A DNA stretch of 64,000 bases, taken from the NCBI RefSeq assembly GCF_013373865.1, contig NC_050474.1, positions 22,239,116 through 22,303,115 on the forward strand, given 5' to 3'. How positions within the stretch are numbered: position 1 is the stretch's first letter; every line of letters starts with the position of its first letter. Of this stretch, positions 36,084 through 48,755 are shown piece after piece. A program made the translations under genes and the position numbers. Source of the stretch: Monomorium pharaonis. Lineage: Eukaryota; Arthropoda; Insecta; Hymenoptera; Formicidae. A model generated the notes under the pieces. It saw only the letters and a program-made list of their open reading frames with translations. It ran no database searches and was not told where the DNA came from.

Positions 36084-39000
36084 TGCAACGCGCGGCGCGC
36101 CGTCGCTGTCTGCGGCGAAATATATACGCCTCTTTTCTATACGAGACTCTCATTTCTCTCTTTTTCTGTTTCGTGAGCCTCTACATTCGTAATTGCGGAA
36201 TTTCCGTCGGCCGACTCGCCCGGACGTATCGATCGCGCTTCCTGCGCTTTTTCATTTGTGCCAGTTCAATTCTAAAAGCCGCGTATTGCGAGAAAAAGAA
36301 TAGCCTAATAAAACATTTTGACGATCGAAAAACTTTGCAATTAGATCTTTAGATCTATATATTAATTTTCTTTTTTGTTTTTAAACCGAAATAAAGCGGA
36401 AACTTGCTTAAAAATAAGCTGTACCACATTGTTTCTTTATCTATCGGATAAACGCTTTCGGTAGCCCGTTCGAAGCTAAAATCACGAGAAACGAAAGAAA
36501 AAAGCCTTTTTTTATAGCTTTATACTTGTGAAACTGGACAGATAACGGGCAACATGTGAAACTCGCGGGTAAACGAGAAATAATAATTTTTACATCTTCG
36601 ATCTTCCTTTCGAAGTTACATCGAAATACAAGATCCCGTCACGTCGACGAACGTATTCCGTGTTCTTACAAAGAGACGACGTACAGAACGAACAGCCCGA
36701 TAAGCTACGAAGCGCGCTTTCCCTCGCGCGAGAAACCGGCATCGCCGCCGTAATGTCCTTAATCCAGGGACGCAGTTTCCGCGTCGGATCTCCTTTTCCG
36801 GGGCGCGGAATGAGGCGAGGCATCCGCCGAACATCGTTCCCGTTATGACGCCGGTGTATACGGCGTCGCTTTATTATCGCCGGCTTTTCAAAGGAATCCA
36901 GTCCCGCCGCCGATAACACGTTCTTCCTCGTGGCGCGGAAATTTCCATCTCCCCGCCGCGAGCGTCACCGGGTATTCGAGAAACTGAAAAATCCCCGGGA
37001 AACACCGAGAGACCGGGAAAACCGCGGCCGCGCTGGACCACAGCTGGGCTGCAGCGAAACCGCTGGATTCTCGGCGGCGCTTCTGCATTACGAAACGCGC
37101 CGGCGTTTCCGCATTACGGAGGCGTAACGCAAAACGACGTGTTTGGTATTAACTCCCGAAGTGATTTGTCCCTATCGCGGAATGAAGGTGTTATCTTACG
37201 ACAAGATAATCGCCGCGAACGCGACGCTTCCTATGTAATCCCTCAATCCTTGTGAGATACTGTCTGATAACACGGGTCTTTTTTAAAAACCCGAAAGATA
37301 AAAATGGATTTAAATTTTGTTGAAATTTAATTTAAATTTATAGACCTATTTATAATCTAAAAACATATGGGATTATAAAAATTTTTTTAATTCAATTCTC
37401 ATTCAAGCAGAGGATGTTGTCGATATCGAAAGACGTATAGGAATAATTGTAATTGAGGTTCTTTTGCCAAACGTTAAAATGCGTCGAGTTCCAATAGCAT
37501 TTCCCAAAATATTTGGCTCTCATATTATTCAGATGTACATCATTTTATTAAGCACGATCTCAACAGTTATGACCGATTGACGGAAACTTTCTTGTGACTC
37601 TTACGTCCCCCACATTTATGACAGTCACTTTAAAGGTGATAGATTAATCTTTCGCGAAGATGAATTGAATTCCCACCAAGTCCCCCCCTAAAAACTCCTT
37701 CTTTCACGAGGATCCTAATTAGATACGAGAATTACGTAATTCGTCATTTCTCAGTTTTTCCGATCCTATCGGCGCGCTCGTTACCGTGTATCGCGATCGG
37801 ATATTTTACGCCAGCCCTCTAGGAGGAGGCGGAACAACGCGCATCGCATCGCGGCCGCATCGGCCCTATTCCGGCTATTACGCTCGCTCGCCGGCAAATC
37901 TTCCTTTTTCGCGCGATCAACGCGGTTACTCGCACGTGAAATCGCTCGCATAGCGGAGTCGACCATACCTCTCGATTCCCGCCGCGCGCGTCGTAGAAAA
38001 GGAAGGTCCGCCACTCGATTCCCTCCGCGCGGCCTCCTCTCCCGTCCTCTCGCAAACGTTATTTCTGCCATTATGTTTACTCACACTTTACTCCTCCTCC
38101 GACCTCGTCGCCACGCCGGCCGCCTCCCGCTTCCTCGCGCGGTTACGCCGCGGAGGAGGCGTTACGTACAATCCCGTTTTCTCGAATACACACGCGACCA
38201 GGAAGCCCGATCTCGTCGCACACGAACGGGTTTCTCGATTCTCCGCGGTTCGTCAGGACGCCCCTCTGTTATGCGGGACGAGACTTGGGAGTCGCGCCGT
38301 GTCCTCCGACGTTATCGAGGACCGGGGCGCGACTTAAGGAAAGGAGGCGCGTTGCGCGATTTAAAGAATGACGATAACAAATCGCGGTAATTAATTCTTG
38401 GATCGAACCTTCGAATTAACTGATATCTATCTGAAAAGTCAGGAAATTGAACGGCGCAAGCCCTGCACCGCCCTGCGCGGTGGTTGGTGATACATCGACA
38501 TATCGAGTCGCTCTCGCCTCTTTCGATCGAATACGCGAGCTGGCGGCGTGCTCGCATTCGCGTAAAGTTAAACGCGAATCGGATGCGCGGGCGCCATACG
38601 GAGATAACGTACGCAGATTAGCGTCCGATGATACCGGCGATAATTAATCGGCCTTCTTCCGCGAACAGCGTCGCGCGCGAGCGGCGAGCGCGCGTACGTT
38701 CCGCCATTCCTTAACATCGGAATTAATAAGCTTCATTATCCGCCACGCTGCCGGTAATTAATTTTCGCCCGTAATTGATATTGGAATGATCGCGCTACCG
38801 CGTGTGCCCGTTTACGACGCGTAACTGGGGCTTTTACCATACGGATAATTGCATCCCACCATAGACGACGCCGAGGAAAGCTTTTTGCCATGTTCTTTCT
38901 GTTAACTTCTTTTTAGTTTTTAGTTAATCCAGTAGACGAGGAATGAACATTACCCGTCGTTTATTTATGTAAGGGATAAGAATTAGTATTGAATATTATA

Positions 39001-39900
39001 TATGCGTTCCATAAAGTATCCCTCGATTTGATCAAATTCATTGGTTAATGTAAGTTTGGCGCAAATATATCTCATGGAGTTTTCAATTTAATTATTGCTA
39101 CTGCCACACGAATCTAATTATTGCAAATTATTATCGTGCGTCGATAATGTTATTCATTAATGAGCCAGTAATGCTGATAATTGATTTTATTCGCCAATTA
39201 CCGCATAAAAGTATTCCTTCCTGTATGCACATTGCCGCCCGTTGTGTGACGCGACGTATTATTTATCATGTAATAACAAAGCTGGTTAGTTTCTAATAAT
39301 GTCAACATTGAGTTAATTAATTACGCGACGATTCAATTTTAATAAAATTTTCGAGTTCCGTTTTTGTTCATTTTTCCTTAATGCTCTGTTATTTAAATAT
39401 TTCTTTTATATACCATACATCTTGGTTATACATCATCTATGATATATTCTTACTCCTCCTTATGATAATTCTAGATGTTTCACAGACACTCTTTTAATAA
39501 CAAATAATTACATTTGTGTAATACTACAGCGATAATTAAATTTGTGCAAATTTATATCACAGAATAAATTCAAACAATTTTGGAATTTAATTCGGTAATT
39601 TTAGCGACATTAAAATTAGAATGTTTAATATTTTGCACATATCTGAAAGAATTATTAAACCGTGACGGATTAAATCCAGTATCTAATAAGTATCATTGGT
39701 AGTTGATGTCTCAGCTTCTTTAGATTGGTGTATCGCTCAATTCTCTTATCGCTCTTCCGCCCCTTTATGTTCAAGAAATTGACAATTCCATGTACCTTGC
39801 CTCTTGCGTCCGCTGTTTCTCATCTTTCTGCCTTTTTCTCATGTTTCACGTCCTTCGGTCCGGCAGCGGCCCCGAGGTCCAAGGGAAGCCCGAGAGACGA

Positions 39901-39903
39901 GAC

Positions 39904-39935
<32 letters not shown>

Positions 39936-40345
39936 GACTCCTTCTTTCTCACTTCCCGCGACTCCCTCGCTCATCCTCTCTTTTTCTCGCAGGCCAAAGA
40001 CTTATGGATATCCATAGCAACGAAGTCAAAGCCATTAATAACTCCGGTGGGAACGCCTATCCTCATCTCGTGCCTTTTCTTTTAAAGTCGAGCGTGTGCA
40101 ACAAACGCTCGTCTCGCTCGAGAGAGAAAGAAAAAGAGAGAAAGAAACACTAAGAAAGAGAGAAAGAAAGAAAGAAGGACGAGTACGAGATGTACGGTAA
40201 AAGAGAGGAGGAGAAAGAGGAGGAAGAAAAGGAGAAGGAGGAGAAGGAAGACGGCTGAGGAAGCGGGAGAGAATGAAAGACCGAGAGTGAGAAAGAAAGA
40301 GAGAGAAAGAAGCAGAGTGAAAGGAGAGAGAGAGGAGCCGCGGAA
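39901..40345. repeat. facing (CT)n and GA-rich tracts
   Basis: A CT tract at about 39,901-39,935 is followed 190 bases later by a GA-rich tract of about 230 bases (40,115-40,345) on the same strand. The minus-strand frame over the GA part reads as Leu/Ser/Phe-rich and is an artefact. Confidence 0.75.
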
Positions 40346-40349
40346 CAGG

Positions 40350-43300
40350 TAGATACGCACCGCGGAATATATTGGAATACCTGAGAAATTTAGTGGCGGG
40401 GCACTAAATTTCACCGCCGTGACTTTGCAGGAGGCGATGCTCGCCGCAGGGCGGGAGCCACCGGGCGAAAAATCGCCCCCCTGCCTCCCTCCCTCTTCTC
40501 ACTGTCCCCCCCTGTTTCTCCCCGCCTTCTGCCTTCCGCCCCTGTGGCTACGTGCCCCGCCGGAGATATCGCCCCTTTAGCACCTGCGGCGACGCTGCTC
40601 TCGATGAGCGAGAGCCGCATATTGTGCCCCCGTGAAAGCGAAGGAAATATTAATTATCTCGATGCGAAGTAAACTCGAGTATCGTTCATCGTCTAAGCTC
40701 CGTTTCCAATATATCTAATTCGTTCTACGGTACCATCCGTAGATGATTTGTAGATTTCATAGGACACTCTGTGTTTTATTTAAAAATGATTATGTGTATA
40801 CACAATCACGAAACTAATTGTCCAGATACAGGACACGAAAGTTACATATTTATCAAACGTTATAACTTTTTTTTTTTAAAGGAAAACTCGATTGAAAGTG
40901 AAAATCCTTACCACTTATGCATTTCCGTCAAAGTATGCTTTTGATTTGCTGCATGAAACAAACTCCCAATATCCTTCGTATCCAACAATTAGTTTGGTGA
41001 TTGTCTGTAGTTTAATTTAATTAAATGCATACATTGCGACAAAATCAATTGAGAACAAGATTAAAATCTGAAATTTTCAACAGCATAGAACGACGCAGGG
41101 TACACTTGTGGATGACGTTTCTGTTAGTTGAAATAGTATTGGGATCTTGCACACATCCCCACGCGAATATCAAACCGTTGTAATTCCGTCGTTTGTAGTC
41201 GCTTCAGAATCAGGAGGGATTCGACATTACCTCCCCCCCCTCCCCCGATGCTGCAATCGCGGCGCGTCTTTGCCACACATGGTAACGTATACGTCTTCGG
41301 CATCTATGGTGTGCCGTTAATCGGAAAAGTAATCATAATCAGGCGGGTTGTGCATAGCTCGTTGCATCGGCGGCGGCGCTGCGCTCATCAGCGAAGCGCA
41401 GCGAACGAGTAGCATGCGCATTCCATCGCGCGCCCGTAATTTAGCTCTGGCGAAAATATCATTTCTCTACTCTGCGCCCTTCACCACCTCCTCCTCCACC
41501 ACCGCCTACCCGTGCTCGTCGTGCTTCCCTTGTCGTTCTTAGCCTCGTAACGAAAGAAAGAAACGGCACGAATGAGAAAAATGAGAAATACCCCGTCAGT
41601 TCCTTCGTTCGTTCGTTCTGGCGAACGTTTCCACCCTTCCGCTCCGTTCCGCGCGCGCGAAAAAAAAAAAACGACGGGAAGGGAAAAAAAGCGAGGAAAG
41701 TAATCAACGGGAGGCCGAACGACAGCCGCGTTTGCGACTCGGAAACGACGTCGGCACGGGGGCGAATTTTCATGAAAGCGCTTTCGCTCCGTGCGAAATG
41801 AGAGCGCGGCGCAGAAACAGACGAAGAGGAAGGGGGGAAAGAGGGTGGACGCAGCCGGCCAGCAGCGAAGCTATATAGCGAATGAAGGGCGGATAGGGTT
41901 GGGTGGATGGGTGGTAACGCGGGCGCGCTTGCACTCGATTACGCATTCGATAGACGTTGATTATCGACAAAACACGTCGATTCGACAACACCTGACGATG
42001 ACGAGCGCACGCGTGCACACGCTGCGCGTACGCGTAGGAGGATGCGTGTTGGTGCACGGCGGAGGGAATTTGCGACGGACATGAAGTCACGCAGAATCGC
42101 GGGGGAAGGGATCCGATATACAGTACTATGCATAAGTTACCCCAGCGAGCTCGATCAGCGATGAGAGACAAGAATAAACACAAGAAAGAATACACAATTG
42201 AAAAGTTTGTATTAAACATTGAAATTTTTGTGTCAATTTAACACGAGACAAATAAAAAGTTAGAAACTAAAACAAACACTATAAAAAATTAGTTTAAAAA
42301 ACGTAAAAATTGACACAATGTAGGAACAAATTGTGGAAGAACGTTTTTTTAAAAAAATTAACATTTTTAATATGCCGACACGTACGTTTTATACAGAATT
42401 TATTCCAGATTTTATGTTTGAAAACTACGTTATTTTTATGTTGTTTATTTATTATAAATTTATTTTAATAAACTTAAGAGAATATTAATTTAACGCAAAA
42501 TATTCAAACGACACAATCACGTTATTTCAAATTAATTCTCGGATAAAAATTCAATATAAAAACTTGAAAAAGAACTGGTTTTAATATAAATATAAAATGT
42601 TTTCTGCTGTGATAATAGAGAAATTTTCTATCTAAAATCGCGACTTTGAGACTTAATGTAGAAAGCGACTAACGAGATACGTGGTTAATTATCACGAAAA
42701 AAACGGAAGATTATTATACTACTCTCAGATACATCAAACTTGTTTTTTGGTGAAACGTAAAAAAAATGGGAAATCCAATATTTCTTTATCGCCCTAGCAG
42801 AAATCATGATTCAATTACGAAGCGTGGACAAGTTGCGTTAATGCATAAGGCAGACATAAAAAAATTATGCGGCCGGACGTACGGGACTTTTTGATGCGGT
42901 AGGGATTGAACTGGTAGGCGCGTCACGAAATAAAAGTTGGACGAAGGTAGATAAAAGTCAAAGTATTTCAGTATCATTACCGAAAAGGGCGGCGTCGGCA
43001 AGCCGGCCGGGAATTTATGAAGGCCGGCGTGTACGGGCGCGCGTGTACCTGTCCGCGCGTAAAACGATGTATTCACAACGTCGCCGCGTGTTGTAATCCG
43101 TATAGAAGAAGGCTTGGTTGGCCCGTTACGACGAGATTATCGTTCGACAGGAACTGTAACTTTCAATGAATCGTAAACGTAGTCGGCCGCGCGCGACCGA
43201 GTACCGGCGCACGATTTTGTTCAGAGTGCGTCCGACACGATGACGAAGGCGGCGGAATCAAACGTTGAGTTACCGATAGTAATAATCTCTTATCATTCTC

Positions 43301-45190
43301 GTTATTTTGGGCCGAATCGCTACCACGAGCGGCGGGATATCTTCGCCGCGAGTATTGTGTTCGGAAGCAGGCAGAATTGAGAAATATCGTGTGCATAAAC
43401 CAACATCAGCTCTCTGCATTTCTTCTTATTTCCCGTAACTGTATTTTTTATGATCTCTTATTTTTTCTAATTAGATATATCTTAGAGCAGACTGCTGTCG
43501 CCTCGTGATTTTTTTATGTGTTCTGCCAATAAAAACAACTTAATATCATCACATTTTCGACTAAAAAAAAATTAAGCGACATATAATTCTTCGTATTTCA
43601 AAGTAGCTTTATTAAAGTAGCTCTATCATAGCTCTCATTTAATATCTGTCAAAAGTTAATATATTTTCTCACCGAAAGAGTCAATCGAGGGAGAAAAAGC
43701 TTCATTAACGAACTCGTACACGTTATTTATGATTTATATTTAAAAGGAATCGTCGAACGGTTTTCTCTCGGCGATTCTTCGAGAGCGTTGCCGCGACGGA
43801 CGGAGTAGCCGAGAACGACGATGTTATTCAAATACGGGAGATTACGCGATCTTCAATCCAGGTGCGCGACGTGGTACCTACCTACCTACCTATCTATCTA
43901 CTCGATGCGCGCTCGCACGTGAAAGAGAGAGCGAGAGAGAGAGAGAGAGAGAGAGACGATCGTAACGGAATATAAAAGCCGCGTGTATTTGTTACTGTAC
44001 GATCCACGGGCGCCGATCGCCGATAAGACACGTCAATACGGCGATCAGGGAGACTGCTCGTGAGGGAGAGCCGGAGGTGGGCGTTCGTGCGTGGGCGTTC
44101 ATGCGTGCAGCCGCCAGTCAACGGATGAAGTCGACACTGAGAGGGATAAAACCGTGTGCGAGGGCAGATACGCCACTTCATTTCGCGTGTACACGGAATT
44201 CACGTAATTATCCTCTCGATACCTAGCACAAAGAACGAGTCGCTCCTCTCCCTTCGGAGGAGATGAGAGAAAAATTGCGAACGTAAAGATTGAGAGACCT
44301 TGTCGCGTTGCGTATTGATCGAATGTTATGACGAACAATAGCGCTTTCCTTAGTCTTAGTAATTTTTAAATCATTTTTAACGTTATTTCTTAAGCGTTAA
44401 TTTTATTAATAGTTGTTGTATTATTTTTTTCTCAGGCTAAACTTCGACCAAAGGTCGAAAATACGGCGGGATCGACGTTCAAGCTAAGGGACCGCCGTCG
44501 ATTCGTTTTTCGTATATAATTCTTTCAGGGACCTCCTCGATCTCGGAATGGACATTAATCTCCCCGTCGACGGAAGCTTCGGGAAACCCTTTCTCCGACC
44601 TTGACACGGCGTCTATAAATAAAATCTATCGCCGTTAATTAATTCGCAATACAATCGCATGGGATGATCGGTAGAGCCGCTCGGCCTTGATCTGGCGGAT
44701 CGAGAGAAAGAAGAGAAGAAAGGAGGGAAGAGTAGAAAGAAATCTCGCATATCTACAGTTTAACGAATTCACTATGTCGTTAATGCTCTGGAAACAATGA
44801 GACTATCGGAAGAAATTAAACTATGCGTATAATGTAAAAGATTAGATGCGTACATTTGTAATATTAATAGCACATATGCCGCTTACGATAAAAAAACATG
44901 AGGGTTTCTTTACAAAATGGAGCATTGATTCGTCTCAAAGTGAAACGAAGAGTCATGGGAAACCGGCGTTGATCTACTCGTGCACATCTTGAGATGAGTT
45001 AGTTACCGCCAGATCCATTACAAACTAGACTACTCATTCTCCGTTAATTAATAGAACCAAATTCGATGGTATCGACTTTTTCTAGAATAAATACCTAAAT
45101 TCCTTTAAAAAATATACTTGATTTAAAAACATACACTAAATAGTTCCTACAGATGCATTTCCTAACAATAAGAATGTAAAAAATAGACGG
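40350..45190. other. non-coding stretch, no gene seen
   Basis: CpG-rich at 40.35-40.7, 41.2-42.1, 42.85-43.35, 43.75-44.3 and 44.45-44.75 kb, strongly AT-rich at 42.2-42.75 and 44.75-45.3 kb. An inverted pair TTGTGTCAATTT (42,228) / AAATTGACACAA (42,307) spans 91 bases of AT-rich DNA. Minus-strand frames near 41.5-42.2 kb have no exon signature. Confidence 0.5.
43874..43901. repeat. (CTAC)n / (CTAT)n tetranucleotide repeat
   Basis: Three CTAC-type units followed by CTAT-type units. A (GA)n run follows at about 43,929-43,956. Confidence 0.8.
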
Positions 45191-45199
45191 ATTATTATG

Positions 45200-45326
45200 A
45201 AGTAAATATATTAATTTTAGTATCATTTCTTACATTTAAATAAATATTGACAAATATAATTTTTCTATAAATTTATAGGAAATATTTCTTTAAATTGAAG
45301 AAATATTAAAATAAATATATTTACTT
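45200..45326. mobile_element. nested inverted-repeat element, MITE-like
   Basis: Outer arms AAGTAAATATATTAATTTTA (45,200-45,219) and its near-exact complement (45,306-45,326, one mismatch) enclose a second exact pair, AATATTTCTT (45,281) / AAGAAATATT (45,298), and an imperfect central palindrome near 45,260-45,282. The element is about 127 bases, AT-rich and non-coding. Just outside the right arm the complement reads CAGTGGAAAAAA, reminiscent of the CACTGAAAAAA end of the 24.5-kb element, so a related family is possible. Confidence 0.5.
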
Positions 45327-45365
45327 AACAACAATTTTTTCCACTGTAGAAATGTCCCTAGGAAG

Positions 45366-45673
45366 CTAGGGGAGCAGATCGTAGAGTCGCAGCTGGTCCG
45401 TCATCGGGTGGATTGACGAAACGGCATGGTGCATCGCACACGGCGTGGGTGTCGATGCGTCGTAGGGGGTCGATGTAGGGGTGACGCGAATCCTATGCTT
45501 TTTACAAGGCGACCCCGGGCAGCTTGTCGTTGCGCTCGTTGCCCCCCCTCCGTGCGCGTACAGGGAGTCCAGCAGGTTACCCGTGGGATCCCCCACGGCT
45601 TTCGGTCGCTTTGTTCTCGCGTCACCCGCTTCGTCCTTCCGATTATTAGGACCCGGTCTTAACCGCGCGGTAC
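45366..45673 (-). CDS. candidate C-terminal coding exon
   Basis: The minus-strand frame is open from an acceptor-like site (pyrimidine-containing stretch ending GTAACAG at 45,674) to a TAG at 45,366, about 102 residues. It includes KRPKAVGDPTGNLLDSLYAH, a GGGATSATTSCPGSPCKKHR-type linker, a Thr/Pro-rich segment and the terminus MTDQLRLYDLLP. Codons favour a purine first base and G or C third, unlike the repeat-driven frames elsewhere. The exon would begin in phase 1, matching the candidate upstream exon at 53,458. No family recognised. The low-complexity middle and basic patch suggest a disordered tail. No close AATAAA was seen downstream. Confidence 0.42.
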
Positions 45674-46179
45674 CTGTTACGCGAAGGAGTGTTAATTCTC
45701 GAATGTATCACGCGAGGCGTTGCCATCCGATAATCTTGATCCCGGAACTCTCGGGCTCTTCTCTATTGCGCATGTCGTTAGAAAAAAAATTTTCTCGCGA
45801 GTGTGCCGCGAAGGAAAAAATAGCGCTCGTTGTCATTGCGTTAAGACTTGCAATCATTAAACTCGCGGATACTTTTTAACCGACATGAATCGCCGTTGTC
45901 CCAGAATTAGATTCTCGCAGATGAAGGAGTTCTTTTTCCGTTCGAGAAGCCGTCCGCGAGGGAAATCTCGAGGGATCGGCGAAGAAGATCCGCGTTCATC
46001 TCGCGCTCGCAGAGATCTCTCGCGGGACGATTCACCGCGATCGGTTAATACAATCCCGCTTGTCGCCCGGAGCTTCAGCACACCACATTCGCAGGAGAGC
46101 TTCCTTTATCCCTCCCCGCCACCCCTCTACCAATCTCTCGCGCCGGTTCGCGAAACAGGGAGAACAAAGCGGAAGGAAG

Positions 46180-46240
46180 AGAGAGAGAGAGGAAGAAGAA
46201 GAGAAGAGAGAGAAGCAAAAAACGAGAGGGAAAGAAACGC
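46180..46240. repeat. GA-rich tract
   Basis: A purine tract of GA, GAA and GAG units. It gives Arg/Glu or Ser/Leu frames on the two strands, and I do not regard them as coding. Confidence 0.7.
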
Positions 46241-46283
46241 GCACAACGCGCGTTCTCCATTGCAATTTCGATTTCATTAAAAA

Positions 46284-46436
46284 ATGGAGATGGAGCTTCC
46301 AGATGAAGGAACGGGAACGGGAACGAGAACGAGTAGGAGAGGAAAGGGGGTCGGCGGAGAGAGGGCAACGGGGTTAGGAATGAATGAAGGAACGGGAAGG
46401 GCGGAAGGTGGCGGCGTGCACGAGGAAAGAAAGGAG
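46284..46436 (+). other. open frame ending at a splice-donor consensus
   Basis: From ATG at 46,284 a frame encodes a Gly/Arg/Thr/Glu-rich stretch beginning MEMELPDEGTGTGTRTSRRG. It reaches GGAG|GTAAGA at 46,437, a good donor. The frame also continues past it through the CAG repeat to 46,688. The composition is low complexity and the minus strand is equally open, so this could be a 5' untranslated exon as easily as a coding one. Confidence 0.2.
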
Positions 46437-46507
46437 GTAAGAAAAGGTACGACTGTCGATGAGGGCCACATCCGCGCGAACAGAGAAGAAACGGAGGGGG
46501 ACGCGAC

Positions 46508-46553
46508 TCAGCAGCAGCAGCAGCAACAGCAGCAACAGCGGCGGCGGCGGCGG
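46508..46553. repeat. (CAG/CAA)n-(CGG)n trinucleotide repeat
   Basis: About ten CAG/CAA units followed by about five CGG units. It reads as poly-Gln then poly-Arg in one plus frame. CAG arrays with CAA interruptions are typical of insect coding regions but also occur in leaders and introns, and the frame here lacks independent support. Confidence 0.85.
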
Positions 46554-46892
46554 AATATACTACTCGGTCGAGTAAGGGTCCTAGGAGGCAGCGTGTGTCG
46601 TGTGGCGTGGCCTATCGTGTGTAAAGGTAGCCGGTCGTCGTCGAAAGAGCCCGCAGAAGAAGAAGAAGAGGGCTCAGAGGCCAACTGATCATCGCATGCA
46701 TTTAAATTGGTTCATTAAAGCCCCCACGGTCCACCCTTCTCCCCCTCGCTTCTCTCCTCAGCCGGCTGCGCGTCCACCCCCTTCTTCCTTCACCTCGCCC
46801 CGGCTCTGCTCGCCATCCCGCGCGCTGCTTCCCGTCTCTCCCGCGCCGTCCACCAGCCACCGTAGGACGACCCTATGGAAAGCCGCAACACG

Positions 46893-46906
46893 CCGCACCG
46901 GTGCGG
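46893..46906. other. perfect 14-bp palindrome
   Basis: CCGCACCGGTGCGG is self-complementary without a spacer. It lies in a CpG-rich island. Confidence 0.65.
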
Positions 46907-46992
46907 TGCTCTCTGCGTTCGTTGCGTATACGCCGGCCGCGCATCTACCAATCCACCGTCCAATTGCGCGCACACATACACATAGACACACT

Positions 46993-46993
<1 letters not shown>

Positions 46994-47032
<39 letters not shown>
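46994..47032. repeat. (CG)n-(CA)n alternating repeat
   Basis: A CGCGCGCG run continues into about 13 CA units. Perfectly alternating purine-pyrimidine sequence of this kind is the classic Z-DNA-forming type. Confidence 0.9.
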
Positions 47033-47034
<2 letters not shown>

Positions 47035-47089
47035 GGAGCGGATGGGTGACATCCTACTTATCACGCCGCGCGTGAGACATGCTCCGGAC

Positions 47090-48670
47090 TAAGGAAAGTG
47101 CCACGCGCGTCGGATCGCCGTCCTCGACCAATTACGATCCTCGTTCTCCTCTTCGCGGGCACAGAACTGTGGAAATTTGATTCTTATCGGGCTAACCAGC
47201 TGTTAGACGTCTTCGCGGGGGACGGAGGACGCGAATGCAAACAAAACCACGCGCCTCGCGAGAATTAATCGGCGAACGATCGCTTCTAAATTTACATACA
47301 TTTGAGAACCGTAGATAGATAAATAGCGCAGAAGAAGATAAACGACGATAGATTAAAATAGCTGCTGCCTTATTTTACTATTTCGCAAACAGATTGGATC
47401 TACGCATACTTTTCCGTTATAATTTGAAGGAAGGGAGAATCCGCCGCGATGGGAATAAACACGCGCCAACGGCTCTCATTCCTCTCAATTTCGTTCCCGT
47501 TTCTTGTCCCACCGCCCGTCGCAATAAGTTCGCCATAAGAGTGTCGCTATGTGACCGCCGCGTTTCACACGGTGAATCGCGGATCGATCCGCGGTGAGAA
47601 ATCGCGCGTCTCGCTCCACATCGACCGACCGACCGCCCTGCCGTTATCACGCCCGCCTTTTTGTCCCGCGCGCGGTTAAAACGCGACGATTTACAAATTG
47701 CGCGGCGTAGATAGAGGGACGGTCGATTACGTTTCCAATATCCTAGATCCCGGCGGGCAAATTGACGGGAAGATTAACGCGGGATTCCGCTGAAGTCGCT
47801 GCCTGGCTTGAACCCGTCATTAGATCGGCTCCGCTTCCCACTCTTGTCGCTGGACTCGAGATTCCTCGATACTAACTGTAAACATCGAAATCCATCTCTT
47901 TCGGAAAAGACAGATTTACATAGGTTTTTACAAATTGACATATATAATTTATATGTCTTTAATAATTGAATAAATAATCGCGCGCGATATCACGAATCAT
48001 GCTCGGATTGTTTCCCTTTTATATTCATGATAATAATAGTTGATGTATTATTTTTATAATTGTTTATAATTGTTAAGAGTGTGAATAAATATCTTAATGA
48101 TTGCCTTTCGATAATTAATTTGAAAGTATTTTAATTAGATATGGTATATTTTTCCAAAGGACAATGGATAAAATTAGCCAATTTTCTTGGCAATTCTTTG
48201 AAGTGCCAAGAAGAAACGAGATGCCTTTGTGTAGTTTTGGAGCTAATGAATCTGATTTTGATCTCTCGAGAATGATATGTGAATGAAAGTGTAAAATTAG
48301 TAAAATTAACAATTACGTAAAATTCACACTCGATTGATATGTGAATAAGAGCTTTGTATGCTGATTGTAATACTTTTTCAACCAAATTTTTTAAAGGTCA
48401 GAATCGAATTCGGCAGCGCAAAAACTACAAAAAATAAACAAATCGTTTTTATTACTTTTCACTCTAGAGGCTAAAACCGGCCCATTTCCTGTCGTTTTTT
48501 GCAATAATAAAGAATAGCGAAATCGAACGAGAGCGAATTCTCGCGGATGAACGTTCGACGACTCGCAAACTGTCTCGAACAGCGAGATTTATTTTCGTGT
48601 ATGTACAAACCCGGGAATCCGCGATCGAAAGGTTAATGCACCCCCGCGGTACGCGTCTGATTACCCACTG
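47090..48670. other. non-coding stretch, no gene seen
   Basis: CpG-rich from 47.1 to 47.85 kb, then AT-rich to 48.45 kb. Short frames only. Confidence 0.5.
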
Positions 48671-48671
48671 G

Positions 48672-48755
48672 AAATGTGCGTGCATGCATCATGCGTGCGT
48701 GCGCGCGTATCACGCGCGGCACGTGCGCTTTCCACGCGTGTGTGCGCACGTGCCC
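48672..48755. other. alternating purine-pyrimidine GTGC/CGCG stretch
   Basis: About 80 bases dominated by GTGCGTGCATGCATCATGCG-like alternation, then CGCGCGTATCACGCGCGG and further GTGTGTGCGCACGTGC. It has many overlapping palindromes (GCATGC, ATGCAT, CACGTG, TGCGCA). It is prone to Z-form or slipped structures. No coding interpretation. Confidence 0.6.

Larger units (their letters stand above)
35500..39890. other. non-coding stretch with two strong hairpins
   Basis: CpG-rich at 35.5-36.2, 36.6-37.2 and 37.75-38.7 kb, AT-rich at 36.3-36.5, 37.25-37.6 and 38.9-39.7 kb. Frames of about 100 codons occur on both strands in the CpG-rich parts without splice support. Two adjacent exact hairpins at 36.03-36.08 kb are listed separately. 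Confidence 0.5.

Noticed and set aside
42228..42318. Transposon with TTGTGTCAATTT terminal repeats
   Set aside because: The arms are only 12 bases in AT-rich DNA, have no target duplication, and no second copy was found. A vaguely similar GTTGACACAATGT at 3,064 is too short.
45366..45673. LIM-homeodomain (LMX1-like) C-terminus
   Set aside because: The GNLLDSLYA segment loosely recalls the GNPIDRLYS end of LMX1 proteins, but the similarity is under ten residues and the remaining tail does not match. Not enough to name the gene.
46284..46688. Poly-Gln/poly-Arg protein from the CAG-CGG repeat
   Set aside because: The frame is attractive because CAG repeats are common in insect transcription factors, but flanking residues are low complexity and a donor interrupts it. 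I kept only the part up to the donor as an open frame, not a gene.
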